A DNA stretch of 64,000 nucleotides from WHSW01 sp963828755 (lineage in GTDB: Bacteria; Actinomycetota; Thermoleophilia; Solirubrobacterales; 70-9): positions 186,001 through 250,000 of the forward strand of contig CAWHFY010000017.1 of the NCBI GenBank assembly GCA_963828755.1. Direction: 5' to 3'. This document shows, in pieces, positions 25,216 to 34,595 of this stretch. The position numbers were made by a program, and so were the translations under genes. The notes under the pieces were generated by a model that saw only the letters and a list, made by a program, of their open reading frames with translations, was not told the DNA's origin and ran no database searches. Position 1 is the stretch's first letter, and each line of letters starts with the position of its first letter.

Positions 25216-26190
25216 CGACGCGCCAGCTCGCGGACGAGGTCGACCGGGAATGGCGTCCTGCGGGGTGCCGTCGCGCAGCGTCGCCGGCGTCGCGGCGACG
25301 AGGCAGTTGTAGACAGCCTCCTGCGCGGCCTCCCACGCCGCGGCGAAGTAGGGGTTGAGTTCCTCGTTGGCGAGGCCCGTGGACGAGGTGGTCGCGAACG
25401 CGAGCCCGATCTCCCCCGAGCCGTCGGCCGCGTACGAGCCGACCCGCGAGAGCCCGAGCAGCGGGCGCAGCGCCAGGCGCCGCAGCTGCAGCGGGTCGAG
25501 CGGCGCATCGGTCGCGCACACCGCGATGCATGAGCCGGCCGGGGCCGCCTTGCGTTCCGGCGGGTCCAGCCGGCTGCCAAGCAGGTCGAGCCGCTCGCGG
25601 TCACCGAAATTGCAGAGCAACAGGACGCCGACGTGGTGGTCGCGAACCACCCGCGACGACGTCCCGATCCCACCGGGGAAGTCAAAGCACATCATCCCGG
25701 TGCCGGCACCGACGCTGCCCTCCGCGACCTCCTCCCCGAGAGCCGTGAGGGCGCGGTCGACGTCATCGGTCACCACCTCGCGCGAGTCGGCGCGCCAGCT
25801 GTCGTCGCACTCGCCGACCACCGGGAGCACGATCTGGTCCGGGCCGCGCCCCGATGCCCGGACCGCGGCGTGGTGGACGATCCCGACCGCGTGCGAGCCG
25901 CACAGGTACACCGGGGTCTCGATCGACCCGCGCTCGTCGATCTCGATCCGCCCGGTGAGCTCGCCCATCCCGTTGACGACCGCGCTCCCTGCCCGCGCGG
26001 GCAGGGTCGGCGGCGCGACCACCGTGACACCGGTCGGCTGGCCGCCGCAAGCCTGCGAGTGGCCGACCAGTACCCCGGGGACGTCGGTGATCGCGTTGCG
26101 CGAACCGGGCTCGAGCAGCCCGACCGGGCCGGCGATCTCGCGCCACCGAGGCGTAGCCGAGGCGCGCCGCTGTTGAGCCGCCTGGTTCAC
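25212..26190 (-). CDS. DmpA-type aminopeptidase (peptidase S58/P1), frameshifted at its end
   Basis: About 325 residues. The start SRNAITDVPGVLVGHSQ, the EGSVGAGTGMMCFDFPGG loop and GGIGTSSR are family signatures. The enzyme is made as a precursor that cleaves itself before the nucleophilic Ser/Thr in GIGTSS. Relatives release N-terminal D- or L-amino acids or beta-amino acids. Near 25245 one extra base breaks the frame; the proper end VDLVRELARR and its TGA at 25212 follow in the next frame. The GTG start abuts the oppF stop. Its first 16 codons coincide with a dispersed repeat. Confidence 0.82.
26143..26186 (-). repeat. dispersed 44-bp repeat at the start of the DmpA-type gene
   Basis: On the minus strand it begins ACCAGGCGGCTCAACAGCGG and continues CGCGCCTCGGCTACGCCTCG. 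It differs at only a few positions from the copy at 52205-52248 and resembles the units of the array at 33525-33773. It encodes NQAAQQRRASATPRW here. Confidence 0.65.
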
Positions 26191-27171
26191 TCAGCCATCG
26201 GCCGCTCTTGCCTGCGAAGCGTGCTCGGGGTCGTGAAGCAGGCAGGCGGCGAGCTGGTCGGGCGCGCCCGCAGCCAGAAGCGGCGGGTCGATCGAGTCGC
26301 AGGGCCCGAAGCGCCTCGGGCAGCGAGGGTGGAAGCGGCATCCGGACGGCAGGTCGGTGGCGTCTGGGAGCTCGCCGCCGAGCAGCTCGCGGCGCCCGCC
26401 GCCGCCGGCCGCCGGCACCGGGACCGCGTCGACCAGTGCCTGCGTGTACGGGTGCTGGGGGCGCTCGATCACGTCGACGGCGATCCCCTGCTCGACCACC
26501 CGCCCCAGGTACATCACCGCAAGCCGGTCGCACAACGACCAGGCGAGGCTGAGGTCGTGGGTGATGAACAGGAGGCCGAGCTCGCGCCGGCGCTGCAGCT
26601 CGACGAGCACCGCGAGGATCTGCGCCCGGACGGAGGCGTCGAGCATCGAGACCGGCTCGTCGCAGATCAGCCCGTCGGGCTCGAGCACCAAGGCCGCCGC
26701 GATCGCAACCCGCTGGCGCTGGCCTCCGGAGAGCTGGTGCGGATAGCGCTCCAGGTAGAGCTCGGGGTCGAGGCCAACGTCGTCGAGGGCGCGGCGGACC
26801 CGCTCGCCACGCTCGGCGCGCTCGACCTTCTGCACGACCAGCGGCTCGCTGACGATCGCCTCGACCCGCTGGCGCGGGTTGAGCGTCTGGTACGGGTCCT
26901 GGAAGATCATCTGCACCCGGCGGCGCAATGCGGACTTCGCCTGGCGGTCGTCGACGAGGGCGCCGTCGAGCGCGACCGAGCCGGCGACGGACGGCTGCAG
27001 GCCGAGCAGCGTCCGGGCCAGGGTCGATTTACCGCAGCCCGACTCGCCGACGACGCCGAGGATTTCGCCGCGCCGCCACTCGAGCGAGACGCCGTCGAGC
27101 GCCCGCGCGACCGCTCCGCGGGAGGCGAACTGGACCTCGATGTCGCGCGCCTCGAGCAGGACCTCGGTCAT
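26191..27171 (-). CDS. oligopeptide ABC transporter ATPase (OppF/DppF-like)
   Basis: A 326-residue ABC ATPase. Walker A is GESGCGKST near residue 40, the signature is LSGGQRQRV and Walker B is LICDEPVSMLD. The C-terminal oligopeptide-transporter extension with FHPRCPRRFGPCDS supplies the Cys motif typical of Opp/Dpp ATPases. It energises peptide import as partner of OppD. It overlaps oppD by 4 bases. Confidence 0.88.
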   Translation of the reverse strand: MTEVLLEARDIEVQFASRGAVARALDGVSLEWRRGEILGVVGESGCGKSTLARTLLGLQPSVAGSVALDGALVDDRQAKSALRRRVQMIFQDPYQTLNPRQRVEAIVSEPLVVQKVERAERGERVRRALDDVGLDPELYLERYPHQLSGGQRQRVAIAAALVLEPDGLICDEPVSMLDASVRAQILAVLVELQRRRELGLLFITHDLSLAWSLCDRLAVMYLGRVVEQGIAVDVIERPQHPYTQALVDAVPVPAAGGGGRRELLGGELPDATDLPSGCRFHPRCPRRFGPCDSIDPPLLAAGAPDQLAACLLHDPEHASQARAADG

Positions 27172-28185
27172 CCGCTCGCCTCCGCGATCACGGGCTCAAC
27201 CTCGGGCCACTCGCTCCACGGCGCGAAGTGGCACGCGGCCTGGTGCCCGGGGCGGACCTCGCGCAGCGCCGGATCCTCGAGGCAGCGATCCGCCGCGTAC
27301 GGACAGCGGGGTCGGAAGCGACAGCCCTCGGGCATGCGCCCGGGGTCCGGCGGCGCCCCCGCGATCGGCGCGGCGATCCCGCGCTCGCCCCCGATCACCG
27401 GCAGCGTCGCCAGCAGGCGCTTCGTGTACGGGTGCTGGGGCGCGCTGAAGACCTCGTCCACCGGCCCGCTCTCGACCACCCGGCCGGCGTACATGACCGC
27501 GATCCGGTCGCAGGTCTCGGCGAGCGCCCCGAGGTCGTGAGAGATCAGGATCAGCGCCAGGCCGAGCTGCTCGCGCAGGTGCTCGAGCAGCTGCAGAACC
27601 TGGGCCTGCATGACCACGTCGAGCGCGGTCGTCGGCTCGTCGGCGATCACCAGCGACGGCCGGCAGGCGAGCGCCAGCGCGATCATCACCCGCTGGCGCT
27701 GGCCGCCGGAGAGCTCGTGCGCGTAGCGGCGCCCGAGCGCCGGAGTGATCCCGACCGTCGTCAGCAGCTCGTCGATCCGCGTCGGAGAGCTCGCCGCGCG
27801 AGCCCACCCGCTCGTGCAGGCGGATCGCCTCGGCGATCTGGTCCTCCACCCGCTGCACCGGGTCGAGCGAGTTCATCGCCCCCTGGAAGACGAGCGATAT
27901 GTGGCGCCAGCGGACGAGTCCCATGCCGCGCTCGGTCCGCCGGCCGATGTTGATCGGCTCGGCGACCCCCGGCGGTCGCAGGGTGATCCCACCCGACTGC
28001 TCGAGCGTCGGCGGCAGCAGCTTCATCACCGCCAGGGCGGTGGTCGTCTTGCCGCACCCCGACTCGCCGGCGAGACCGAGCGCCTCGCCCTTGTCGATGG
28101 CCAGGTCGATCCCGTCGACGATCGCGTGCTCGCCGTGGCTGACGCGCAGGTCCTCGACCTCGAGCAGGTGGGCGCCGGGAGCCAT
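27168..28185 (-). CDS. oligopeptide ABC transporter ATPase (OppD/DppD-like), frameshifted
   Basis: About 339 residues. Walker A GESGCGKTT lies near residue 40, Q-loop in LVFQGAMNSLDP, the signature LSGGQRQRVMIALAL, Walker B VIADEPTTALD, and a C-terminal Cys-rich extension CRFRPRCPYAADRC. The frame breaks near 27780; the expected RIDELLTTVGITPALGRRYA continues in the next frame, so one base is probably missing. The ATG at 28185 overlaps the permease stop by one base. Confidence 0.83.
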
Positions 28186-29111
28186 CAGCGCTCGTCTCGC
28201 AGCCGCGGGTTGACGAATTCCTCGAGCAGGTAGCCGAGCATCGCGACCGCGAGCACGACGATCGTGATGCAGAGCCCCGGCGGGACCACGTACCACCAGG
28301 CGCCCTGGCTCGGGGCGCCGGACTCGAACGCGTTCTCGAGCATCGTCCCCCAGGAGATCCTGGTCGGGTCGCCGAGCCCGAGGAACGAGAGCGCCGCCTC
28401 GGAGAGGATCGCGACGGCGACGATCAGGACCGTGTTGGCGAAGATCAGCGGCAGCGTGTTCGGGAGGATGTGCGTCTTGATGATGTACGTGTCGCTGGCA
28501 CCGAGCGCCCGGGCGCGCTCGACGAAGGCCCGCTCCCTGAGCGTGAACACCTGCGCGCGCACGATCCGGCCGGTGCCCGCCCAGGAGGTCAGCCCGATCA
28601 CCGCGATCAGCACGATCAGCGATGGGTCGAGCAGCCGCGCCAGGACGATCATCAGCGGGAGCGTCGGGATCACCAGGAACCAGTTCTCGAGCGCGTCGAG
28701 GATGCGGTCGGTCCAGCCGCCGAAGTAGCCGCCGGCGAGCCCGACCACCGAGCCGAGCACGGCCGAGATCAACGCGGCCGCGAAGCCGACCACGATCGAG
28801 ACTCGGGCGCCGACGAGGATCTGCGAGAAGACGTCGGAGCCGTTCTCGGTCGTCCCGAGGATATGGTCGAAGCTCGGCGACTGGAGCACGTCGAGGCTCG
28901 AGGCGTCCGGGTCGTACGGGGCGAGCAGCGAGCCGAACACGGCGACGAACGCGGCCAACGCCAGGATCGCCACCCCGAAGCGCCCCCTCCAGCTGCCGAA
29001 CAGCAGGTCGCGGATCCGCGCCTCGCGGTCGTCGTCGAACTCCGGTTGCGCGAGCACCTCGACCGCGGCGCCGGCCTGTTCACCGCCCATCGTCGCCCCC
29101 GATTCGGCCAT
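28185..29111 (-). CDS. peptide ABC transporter permease (OppC/DppC-like)
   Basis: About 308 residues with six spans. The EAA-type loop that contacts the ATPase is ERARALGASDTYIIKTHILP, and LGTTENGSDVFSQILVGARV is the OppC hallmark. An acidic cytosolic N terminus, QPEFDDDREARIRDLL, precedes span 1. No stop separates it from oppB: the same frame runs from the upstream permease into this one. The ATG at 29111 or 29090 would be the separate start. Both termini involved are cytosolic, so a true fusion is possible. Confidence 0.78.
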   Translation of the reverse strand: MAESGATMGGEQAGAAVEVLAQPEFDDDREARIRDLLFGSWRGRFGVAILALAAFVAVFGSLLAPYDPDASSLDVLQSPSFDHILGTTENGSDVFSQILVGARVSIVVGFAAALISAVLGSVVGLAGGYFGGWTDRILDALENWFLVIPTLPLMIVLARLLDPSLIVLIAVIGLTSWAGTGRIVRAQVFTLRERAFVERARALGASDTYIIKTHILPNTLPLIFANTVLIVAVAILSEAALSFLGLGDPTRISWGTMLENAFESGAPSQGAWWYVVPPGLCITIVVLAVAMLGYLLEEFVNPRLRDER

Positions 29112-30090
29112 CGGCTTCGCTCTCGTCACTCGCACCCGGGGGTCGAGGTAGAAGTAGAGGCAGTCGGCGATCAGGTTCGCGAGGATCACCCCGACCGAGA
29201 AGACCAGGAAGGTCCCCTGCAACACCGGGAAGTCCTTGTCGTTGATCGCCGTGAAGCTGAGCTCGCCGAGGCCGGGCCAGGAGAAGATCGTCTCGATCGT
29301 GATCGCGCCGCCGGCAACGGCGCCGAACTGGATCGCCGCGATCGTGACCAGCGGCAGCAGCGCGTTCGGGACCGCGTGGCTGCGCACGACCCGGTGCCAC
29401 GGGAGGCCGGTCGCCCGCTTCACGGTGACGAAGTCCTCGGTGAGGACGTCGACCATCGACGAGCGCATGATCAGGAAGTACTGCCCGAGCAGCATCAGGG
29501 TCATCGCGGTCGCGGGCAGGATCAGGTGGTCGAGGACGTCGACGGCCTGGTCCCACCAGCTGTTGAACTCGACCCCGGGCGACATCTGCAGCCCGGCCGG
29601 GAAGATCGGGATCGCAACCGCGAAGACGAGGATCAGGATGATCCCGATCCAGTACTCCGGCGCCGCGTAGGTGAACAGGCTGAAGCTGAGCAGGCTGTCG
29701 TCGGTGCGTTTGCCCCGCCTGGTCGCCGCGATCACCCCGAGCCAACTGCCCAGCAGCGTCGCCGCCAGGGTGCCGACCCCGACCAGCAGCAGCGTCCACG
29801 GCAGCGCGTCCTTGATCTCGTCCCACACCGGCTGGCGCGAGCGCTGGCTGATCCCGAGGTCGAGCGTCACCGTGTCGCCCATGTAGTCGGCGAACTGGCC
29901 CGACGAGGGGCTTGTCGAGCCCGTAGTCCGCCTTCAGCTTCTCGATCTCAGCCGGGCTCGAGCCGGGCAGCCGCGCGAGCTGGGTGGTCGGATCGCCCAT
30001 GACCCGGAAGAGGAAGAAGTTGAAGACGAGGACGAAGAGCAGGGTGAGCAGCGCCGCCGCCAACTTGCCCGCGAGCCAGCGTCCGCTCAC
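29112..30090 (-). CDS. peptide ABC transporter permease (OppB/DppB-like), frameshifted
   Basis: About 325 residues. It starts LAGKLAAALLTLLFVLVFNF with the usual first span followed by MGDPTTQLARLPGSSPAEIE. The EAA loop is VKRATGLPWHRVVRSHAVPN and the end is FYLDPRVRV, as in OppB. Near 29908 a run of four C bases appears one base too long, which shifts the frame between DKP and SGQFADYMGDTV. With OppC it forms the membrane channel for peptides. Confidence 0.78.
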
Positions 30091-30093
30091 GAG

Positions 30094-31903
30094 CTACTCC
30101 GGCAGCTCGAGCGGCTCGCGCTCGCGTCGCCGGCTCTGGCGCAGCCCGAGCATCCAGCCGCCGAAGCCGAAGACGATCGCCGCGACGACCGCGAGGCCGG
30201 CCGACTGGCCGCCGCCGTCGCCGGAGCCGCTCGCCTCGCCCGGGGTGATGGTCGACAGCGGCGCGTAGCCGACCTGCTCGCAGATGATGTCGCCGCCGTC
30301 CGCGGGGCAGGCGGGCTCGACGTTCGCGACCGTGTCGGTCCGGTAGGCCTGCAGGTTCGGGTCGTAGGTGAGCACGATGTAGGGCAGGTCGCGCTGGGTC
30401 AGGTCGACCATCCGCTTGATGATCGCCTTGCGCTCGGCGACGTCGAACGTCCCTGCCTGCTCGGCGAAGAGCTTGTCGTACTCGGGGTTGTCGTAGAACG
30501 AGTCCGAGAGGCCGCCGATCTCGGTCGAGAGGAAGAGGCTGAGCAGGAAGCTCGGGTCGTAGGGGTCGCCGCCCCAGCCCCAGATGAAGGTGTCGAAGTC
30601 CGGCGCCGCCTTGCCGTCGACCTTGCGGATCGTCAGGTCGGTGAGCTTGTCGACCGAGACCACCTGGACGTTGAACTTGACGCCGATCGGCGCGGTCTGC
30701 TCGGCGACCAGCTTCGCCGCCTGGATGTTGTACGGCGACTCGGAGCGCACGTAGAGGTCGAACTCGAGCCGCTCGCCGTCCTTCTCGCGCACCCCGTCGT
30801 CGCCCATCACCCAGCCGGCGTCGTCGAGGATCTGGTTGGCGCGGTCGACGTCGAGCGGATAGTCCTGAGTCGGCTGCTCGTAGAACGACTTGTAGAACTC
30901 GGGCAGGATCCCGTGGGCTGGATACGAGGTCTCGCGGGCCGCGATGGTGTTGATCCGCTCGCGGTCGATCGCGTAGGCGATCGCCTGGCGCACGTCGCGG
31001 TCCTGGACCGCGGGGTTGAACTCGGCGTCCGGGCACTTGTCGGGCGGGCAGAGGTTGAACGCGAGCTCGGTGTAGGCGGGGGTCGGGCTCTTCACCGTCT
31101 CGATGTTGGGCTCGCTGCCGAGCCGCTCGAAGTTGGTGGCCTGGACCTCCATCGACCATGTCGATCTCGCCGAGCTGCAGGGCCCGCTCGACCGCGTCCT
31201 GGGTGCCGTACTTGATGAACTGGACCTGGTCGAAGGCGGGCTCGGGGCCGCGGAAGTTCGGGTTGCGCTCCATCCGGATGATCCGCCCGTGCTCGTACTC
31301 GGTGACGATGTACGGGCCGGACCCGACCAGCGGCAGCTCCGGCTTGTACTGGCCGGTCAGGTCCTTGAGCGGGACCTTTCCCCAGATGTGCTCGGGCAGG
31401 ATGTAGATGAACAGGCCGCCGATGATCCGCGCGTCCGGCTTGCTGGTGTGGACGACGACCGTGTAGTCGTCCGGGGTGTCGATCCTGGTCACGTTGCTGG
31501 TGTAGTTCGTGAACAGATCCCCCTCGTCTCCGAGCGTCTCCAGCGACCACTTGACGTCGGTCGAGGTGATCGGCTCGCCGTCCGACCACTTCGCCTCCGG
31601 ATCGAGCTTGAAGGTGATCGTCTTCTTGTCGTCCGAGACGGTCCAGCTCTTCGCGATCCCGGGGGCCGGCGACAGGTCCTCCGGGTCGAAGTTGACCAGG
31701 AGATCCCAGTTCATCGCCCAGACGTTGTAGTCCTCCTCGTCGAGGCCGACGAACGGGTTCAGCGTCTGCGGATCCTGCGCCCAGCCGATCCGCAGGATGC
31801 TCTCGTCCGAGCTCGAGCTGTCCTGGGCGGCGGCCGGGATCGCGAAGGCGACCACCGCGCCGGCGACGGCGAGCGCGAGCGCGATCGCCACGCTCCGCCT
31901 CAC
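30094..31903 (-). CDS. extracellular peptide-binding protein (SBP family 5) with C-terminal anchor, frameshifted
   Basis: About 602 residues. It starts with a signal peptide (RRSVAIALALAVAGAVVAFA), then has the family-5 pattern ILRIGWAQDPQTLNPF, and later AKWSDGEPITSTDVKWSLE and QAIAYAIDRERIN. The C terminus is unusual: a single span (GLAVVAAIVFGFGGWMLGL) followed by an Arg-rich tail, which would anchor it instead of a lipid. The frame breaks near 31155. The GTG at 31903 overlaps the LD-carboxypeptidase stop (GTGA). Confidence 0.82.
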
Positions 31904-32862
31904 GAGACTCCCGCCTCCAGAACTTCGAGCGTCTTCGCGTCGGCGTCGAGCTTCACCCGGGCGCCGAGCGGCATCGTCGCCATGTGCTTGCCGTGGCCGA
32001 CCGGGACGTTGGCGACCGCCGGGATCCCGAGCGGGCCGACGAGCTCGTCGAGCACCTCCTCGATCGACAGGGTCGACTCCGAGCCCTCGGGCGCGGTGCG
32101 ACCGCGCAGGTTGACGTCGGTGCCGAAGACGAAGCCCGCGACGTTGTCGAGCTTGCCGGCGCGGATCAGGTGGTTGAGCAGGGTGTCGATCAGGTACTCC
32201 TCGGTGTTCAGATCCTCGACCATCAGCACGCAGCCGTCGGTCTCGAGCTCGAAGGGCGTCCCGAGCGAGGCGCTCAACAGGGTCAGGCAGCCACCGACCA
32301 GCGGCGCCTCGGCGGCTCCGCCCCCGACCGTGAGGACGTACGGGTCCTCCGGATCCTCGAACACGCGGCCGAGCGGCTCGCGCTGGAAGGCTCGGTGAAA
32401 CCACTCCTTGGTTTCCTTGGTGAGCCCGTCCTTGTGCCGGGTGAAGCGGGTGAAGTTGGGCCCGTAGAACGTCACCCAGCCGGCATGGGCGGCGAGCGCC
32501 AGGTGCAGCGCCGTGATGTCGGAGAAGCCGCAGACAATCCGCGGCTCGCCGACCGCGTCCCAATCGATCAGGTCGTGCAACCTCGCGCAGCCGTAGCCGC
32601 CGCAGAGCGTGTGGACCATGTCGATCCCGGGCTCCGACAGCGCCCACTGCAGGTCCGCGGCCCGCTCGGCGTCGGTGCCGGCGAGGTAGCCGTGGACCTT
32701 GCGGTAGTTGGGGCCGAAGACGACCTCGTGGCCGAGGTCCTCGAAGTAGGCGTGCGCCTGCTCGGAGTCGGAGCGGGTCTGCGGCGGGCTCGCGGGCGCG
32801 ACCACCGCGATCCGGGCCCGCTCGGGCAGCACCGGGGGCTTGATCCGCTCTCCCGCGCTCAC
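31900..32862 (-). CDS. LD-carboxypeptidase (peptidase S66, LdcA-like)
   Basis: A 320-residue cytosolic serine peptidase. The nucleophile lies in VCGFSDITALH near residue 113, the catalytic Glu in MVEDLNTEEY and His in VPVGHGKHMATMPLG. LdcA enzymes remove the terminal D-alanine from murein tetrapeptides; related ones cleave microcin C-like peptides. The GTG at 32862 overlaps the TetR stop. Placed before a peptide transporter and two peptidases, it points to use of cell-wall peptides. Confidence 0.86.
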   Translation of the reverse strand: MSAGERIKPPVLPERARIAVVAPASPPQTRSDSEQAHAYFEDLGHEVVFGPNYRKVHGYLAGTDAERAADLQWALSEPGIDMVHTLCGGYGCARLHDLIDWDAVGEPRIVCGFSDITALHLALAAHAGWVTFYGPNFTRFTRHKDGLTKETKEWFHRAFQREPLGRVFEDPEDPYVLTVGGGAAEAPLVGGCLTLLSASLGTPFELETDGCVLMVEDLNTEEYLIDTLLNHLIRAGKLDNVAGFVFGTDVNLRGRTAPEGSESTLSIEEVLDELVGPLGIPAVANVPVGHGKHMATMPLGARVKLDADAKTLEVLEAGVS

Positions 32863-33522
32863 GCCGCCTCCACCGCGCGCCTCGCGACGCCCTCGACCGC
32901 CTCGCCGATCAACTCGGGGGACGCGCCGAGCGCGCCGAGGACCAGCTCGATGTGCAGCTTCGGCGACCTGGTCGAGGCGCACCGGCCCGGCGGGGTCGAA
33001 CCACAGCGCCACGCCGGTGCATTGGAGCAGGATCGCGTAGGTGGCGATCCGCGCGTCCGAGCAGCGCAGCGAGCCGTCGCGGATCCCATCGCGGATCAAC
33101 CGCTCGAACAGGGCCTGGTAGTCGTCGCGCTTGGCGACCAGCGCCGCGCGCGCGTCATCGGTGAGCGCCCGGATCTCAGAGTCGGTGACGAACGCCTCGA
33201 GCCGGTGGTGGCCGTGGAAGACGACGTGCTCGCGGACCACCGCCGCGAGGCGCAGCGCCGGGTGGTCCTGGGACTCGATCGCCGCCAGCACGCGCGCGGT
33301 GAGCTGCTCCATGAACTGGTCCTGGAGGTGGACGAGGATCGCCTCCTTGTTCGGGTACCAGTGGTAGATCGCCGCAGGCTGCACCTGGGCCGCCGAGGCA
33401 AGTGCCCGCATCGAGGTCGCGTGGTAGCCGCGGCCTGCGAAGAGCTCGATCGCGGCGCGGTCGATCGCGTCGCGCGTGCCGGCACCGCGGCGGGCCGCGG
33501 ATCGCTCGGCGACCTCAGGCAT
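32859..33522 (-). CDS. TetR-family transcriptional regulator, frameshifted
   Basis: About 220 residues. The helix-turn-helix is AAIELFAGRGYHATSMRALA followed by SAAQVQPAAIYHWYPNKEAI, with the TetR hallmark YHWYPNKE. The C-terminal ligand domain is unassigned. The frame breaks near 32961; HIELVLGALGASPELIGEAV in the next frame gives a normal end and a stop overlapping ldcA. The ATG at 33522 lies just inside the tandem array's edge. It is the first gene of the peptide operon and its probable regulator. Confidence 0.8.
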
Positions 33523-33524
33523 AC

Positions 33525-33773
33525 GGCGCCTCAACGGCGGCGCGGCTCGGCTTCGCTTCGCTCCGCCTCAATAGGCGCCTCAACGGCGGCGCGGCTCGGC
33601 TTCGCTTCGCTCCGCCTCACATAGGCGCCTCAACGGCGGCGCGGCTCGGCTTCGCTTCGCTCCGCCTCACAATCAGGCGCCTCAACGGCGGCGCGGCTCG
33701 GCTTCGCTTCGCTCCGCCTCACAGATAGGCGCCTCAACGGCGGCGCGGTTCGGCTTCGCTTCGCTCCGCCTCA
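33525..33773 (+). repeat. five tandem copies of a ~50-bp repeat
   Basis: Copies begin at 33525, 33574, 33624, 33676 and 33728. Each starts GGCGCCTCAACGGCGGCGCG, continues with CTCGGCTTCGCTTCGCTCCG and ends CCTCA plus 2-8 variable bases (ATA, CATA, CAATCA, CAGATA). The last copy has one C-to-T change. The array fills the whole gap between the TetR start and the stop of the Kce gene and shares its core with the dispersed repeats at 26143 and 52205. Confidence 0.9.
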
Positions 33774-34595
33774 CAGGCCGAGCAACTCCCGTGTCTGGTC
33801 CTGGGTCGCGACCTCGCGCCCCAGCGTCCCGGCGAGCGAGACCGCCATCTCGACCAGAGCCGCGTTCGACTCGGCCAGCTCGCCCTTGGCGATGTACGCC
33901 ACGTCCTCGAGCCCGGTGCGGATCCCCGGCGCGCCCTTCAGCAGCGCCAGGCCGAGCATCCGCTGGTGATGGCGGCCGATGCAGGTGACCGTCCAGAAGG
34001 TCTCCGGAGGCAGCGGCCGCAGCATCGCGTCGAGCGCCTCCGGCGAGGCGTCGATGCCCCCGGGCACGCCGAACACGAGGTTGATCCGCATGGGCGGCTC
34101 GAGGATTCCCTGCTCCAGCCAACGCACCGCGCTGACCACATGGCCGACGTCGAAGCACTCGACCTCTAGCGCGATCCCGAGCGAGCTCGCCTTCTCGACG
34201 ATCCCTCGTCCGGCGGGCGGCGGGGTGATGAAGGTCTCGTCGCCGAAGTTCATCGACCCCGACTCGACGCCCGAGATGTCGGGCTTCGCCTCGAGGCCGG
34301 TGGTCCGCTCCTCGATCGTCATGTCGTTGGCGCCGCCGGTCGAGACCATCGTCAGCACGTCGCAGCCGGCGCGGATCCGGTCGATCGCGTCGACGAACAG
34401 CTCCGGGCGCCCGCTCGGGGTCCCGTCGTCCTCACGGACGTGGAGGTGGGCGACGGTGGCGCCTGCCGCCGCGGCCCCGATCGTCGAATCGGCGATCTCC
34501 TTGGTCGTGTAGGGGATGTTCGGGTTGTTGTCGCGAAAGACGTCGGCGCCGGTGATCGCGCACGTGACGACCACCGGATCGGAGTTCCAGCTCAT
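33771..34595 (-). CDS. beta-keto acid cleavage enzyme (DUF849; 3-keto-5-aminohexanoate cleavage, Kce-like)
   Basis: A 274-residue TIM-barrel zinc enzyme. The start VVVTCAITGADV, AGATVAHLHVREDDG (zinc HxH) and LEVECFDVGHV (second zinc site) match the BKACE family. Kce condenses 3-keto-5-aminohexanoate with acetyl-CoA to give acetoacetate and 3-aminobutyryl-CoA. The ATG at 34595 overlaps the stop of the Kdd-like gene. That pairing supports the lysine-type substrate over other beta-keto acids. Confidence 0.83.
   Translation of the reverse strand: MSWNSDPVVVTCAITGADVFRDNNPNIPYTTKEIADSTIGAAAAGATVAHLHVREDDGTPSGRPELFVDAIDRIRAGCDVLTMVSTGGANDMTIEERTTGLEAKPDISGVESGSMNFGDETFITPPPAGRGIVEKASSLGIALEVECFDVGHVVSAVRWLEQGILEPPMRINLVFGVPGGIDASPEALDAMLRPLPPETFWTVTCIGRHHQRMLGLALLKGAPGIRTGLEDVAYIAKGELAESNAALVEMAVSLAGTLGREVATQDQTRELLGL

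Noticed and set aside
23899..26190. A single DmpA-M20 fusion peptidase of 763 residues
   Set aside because: The continuous frame arises from one extra base near 25245. The natural DmpA end and a GTGA start for M20 are visible in the adjacent frame.
33525..33773. CRISPR-like array
   Set aside because: The units are contiguous tandem copies; only 2-8 variable bases separate them, with no unique spacers and no cas genes.
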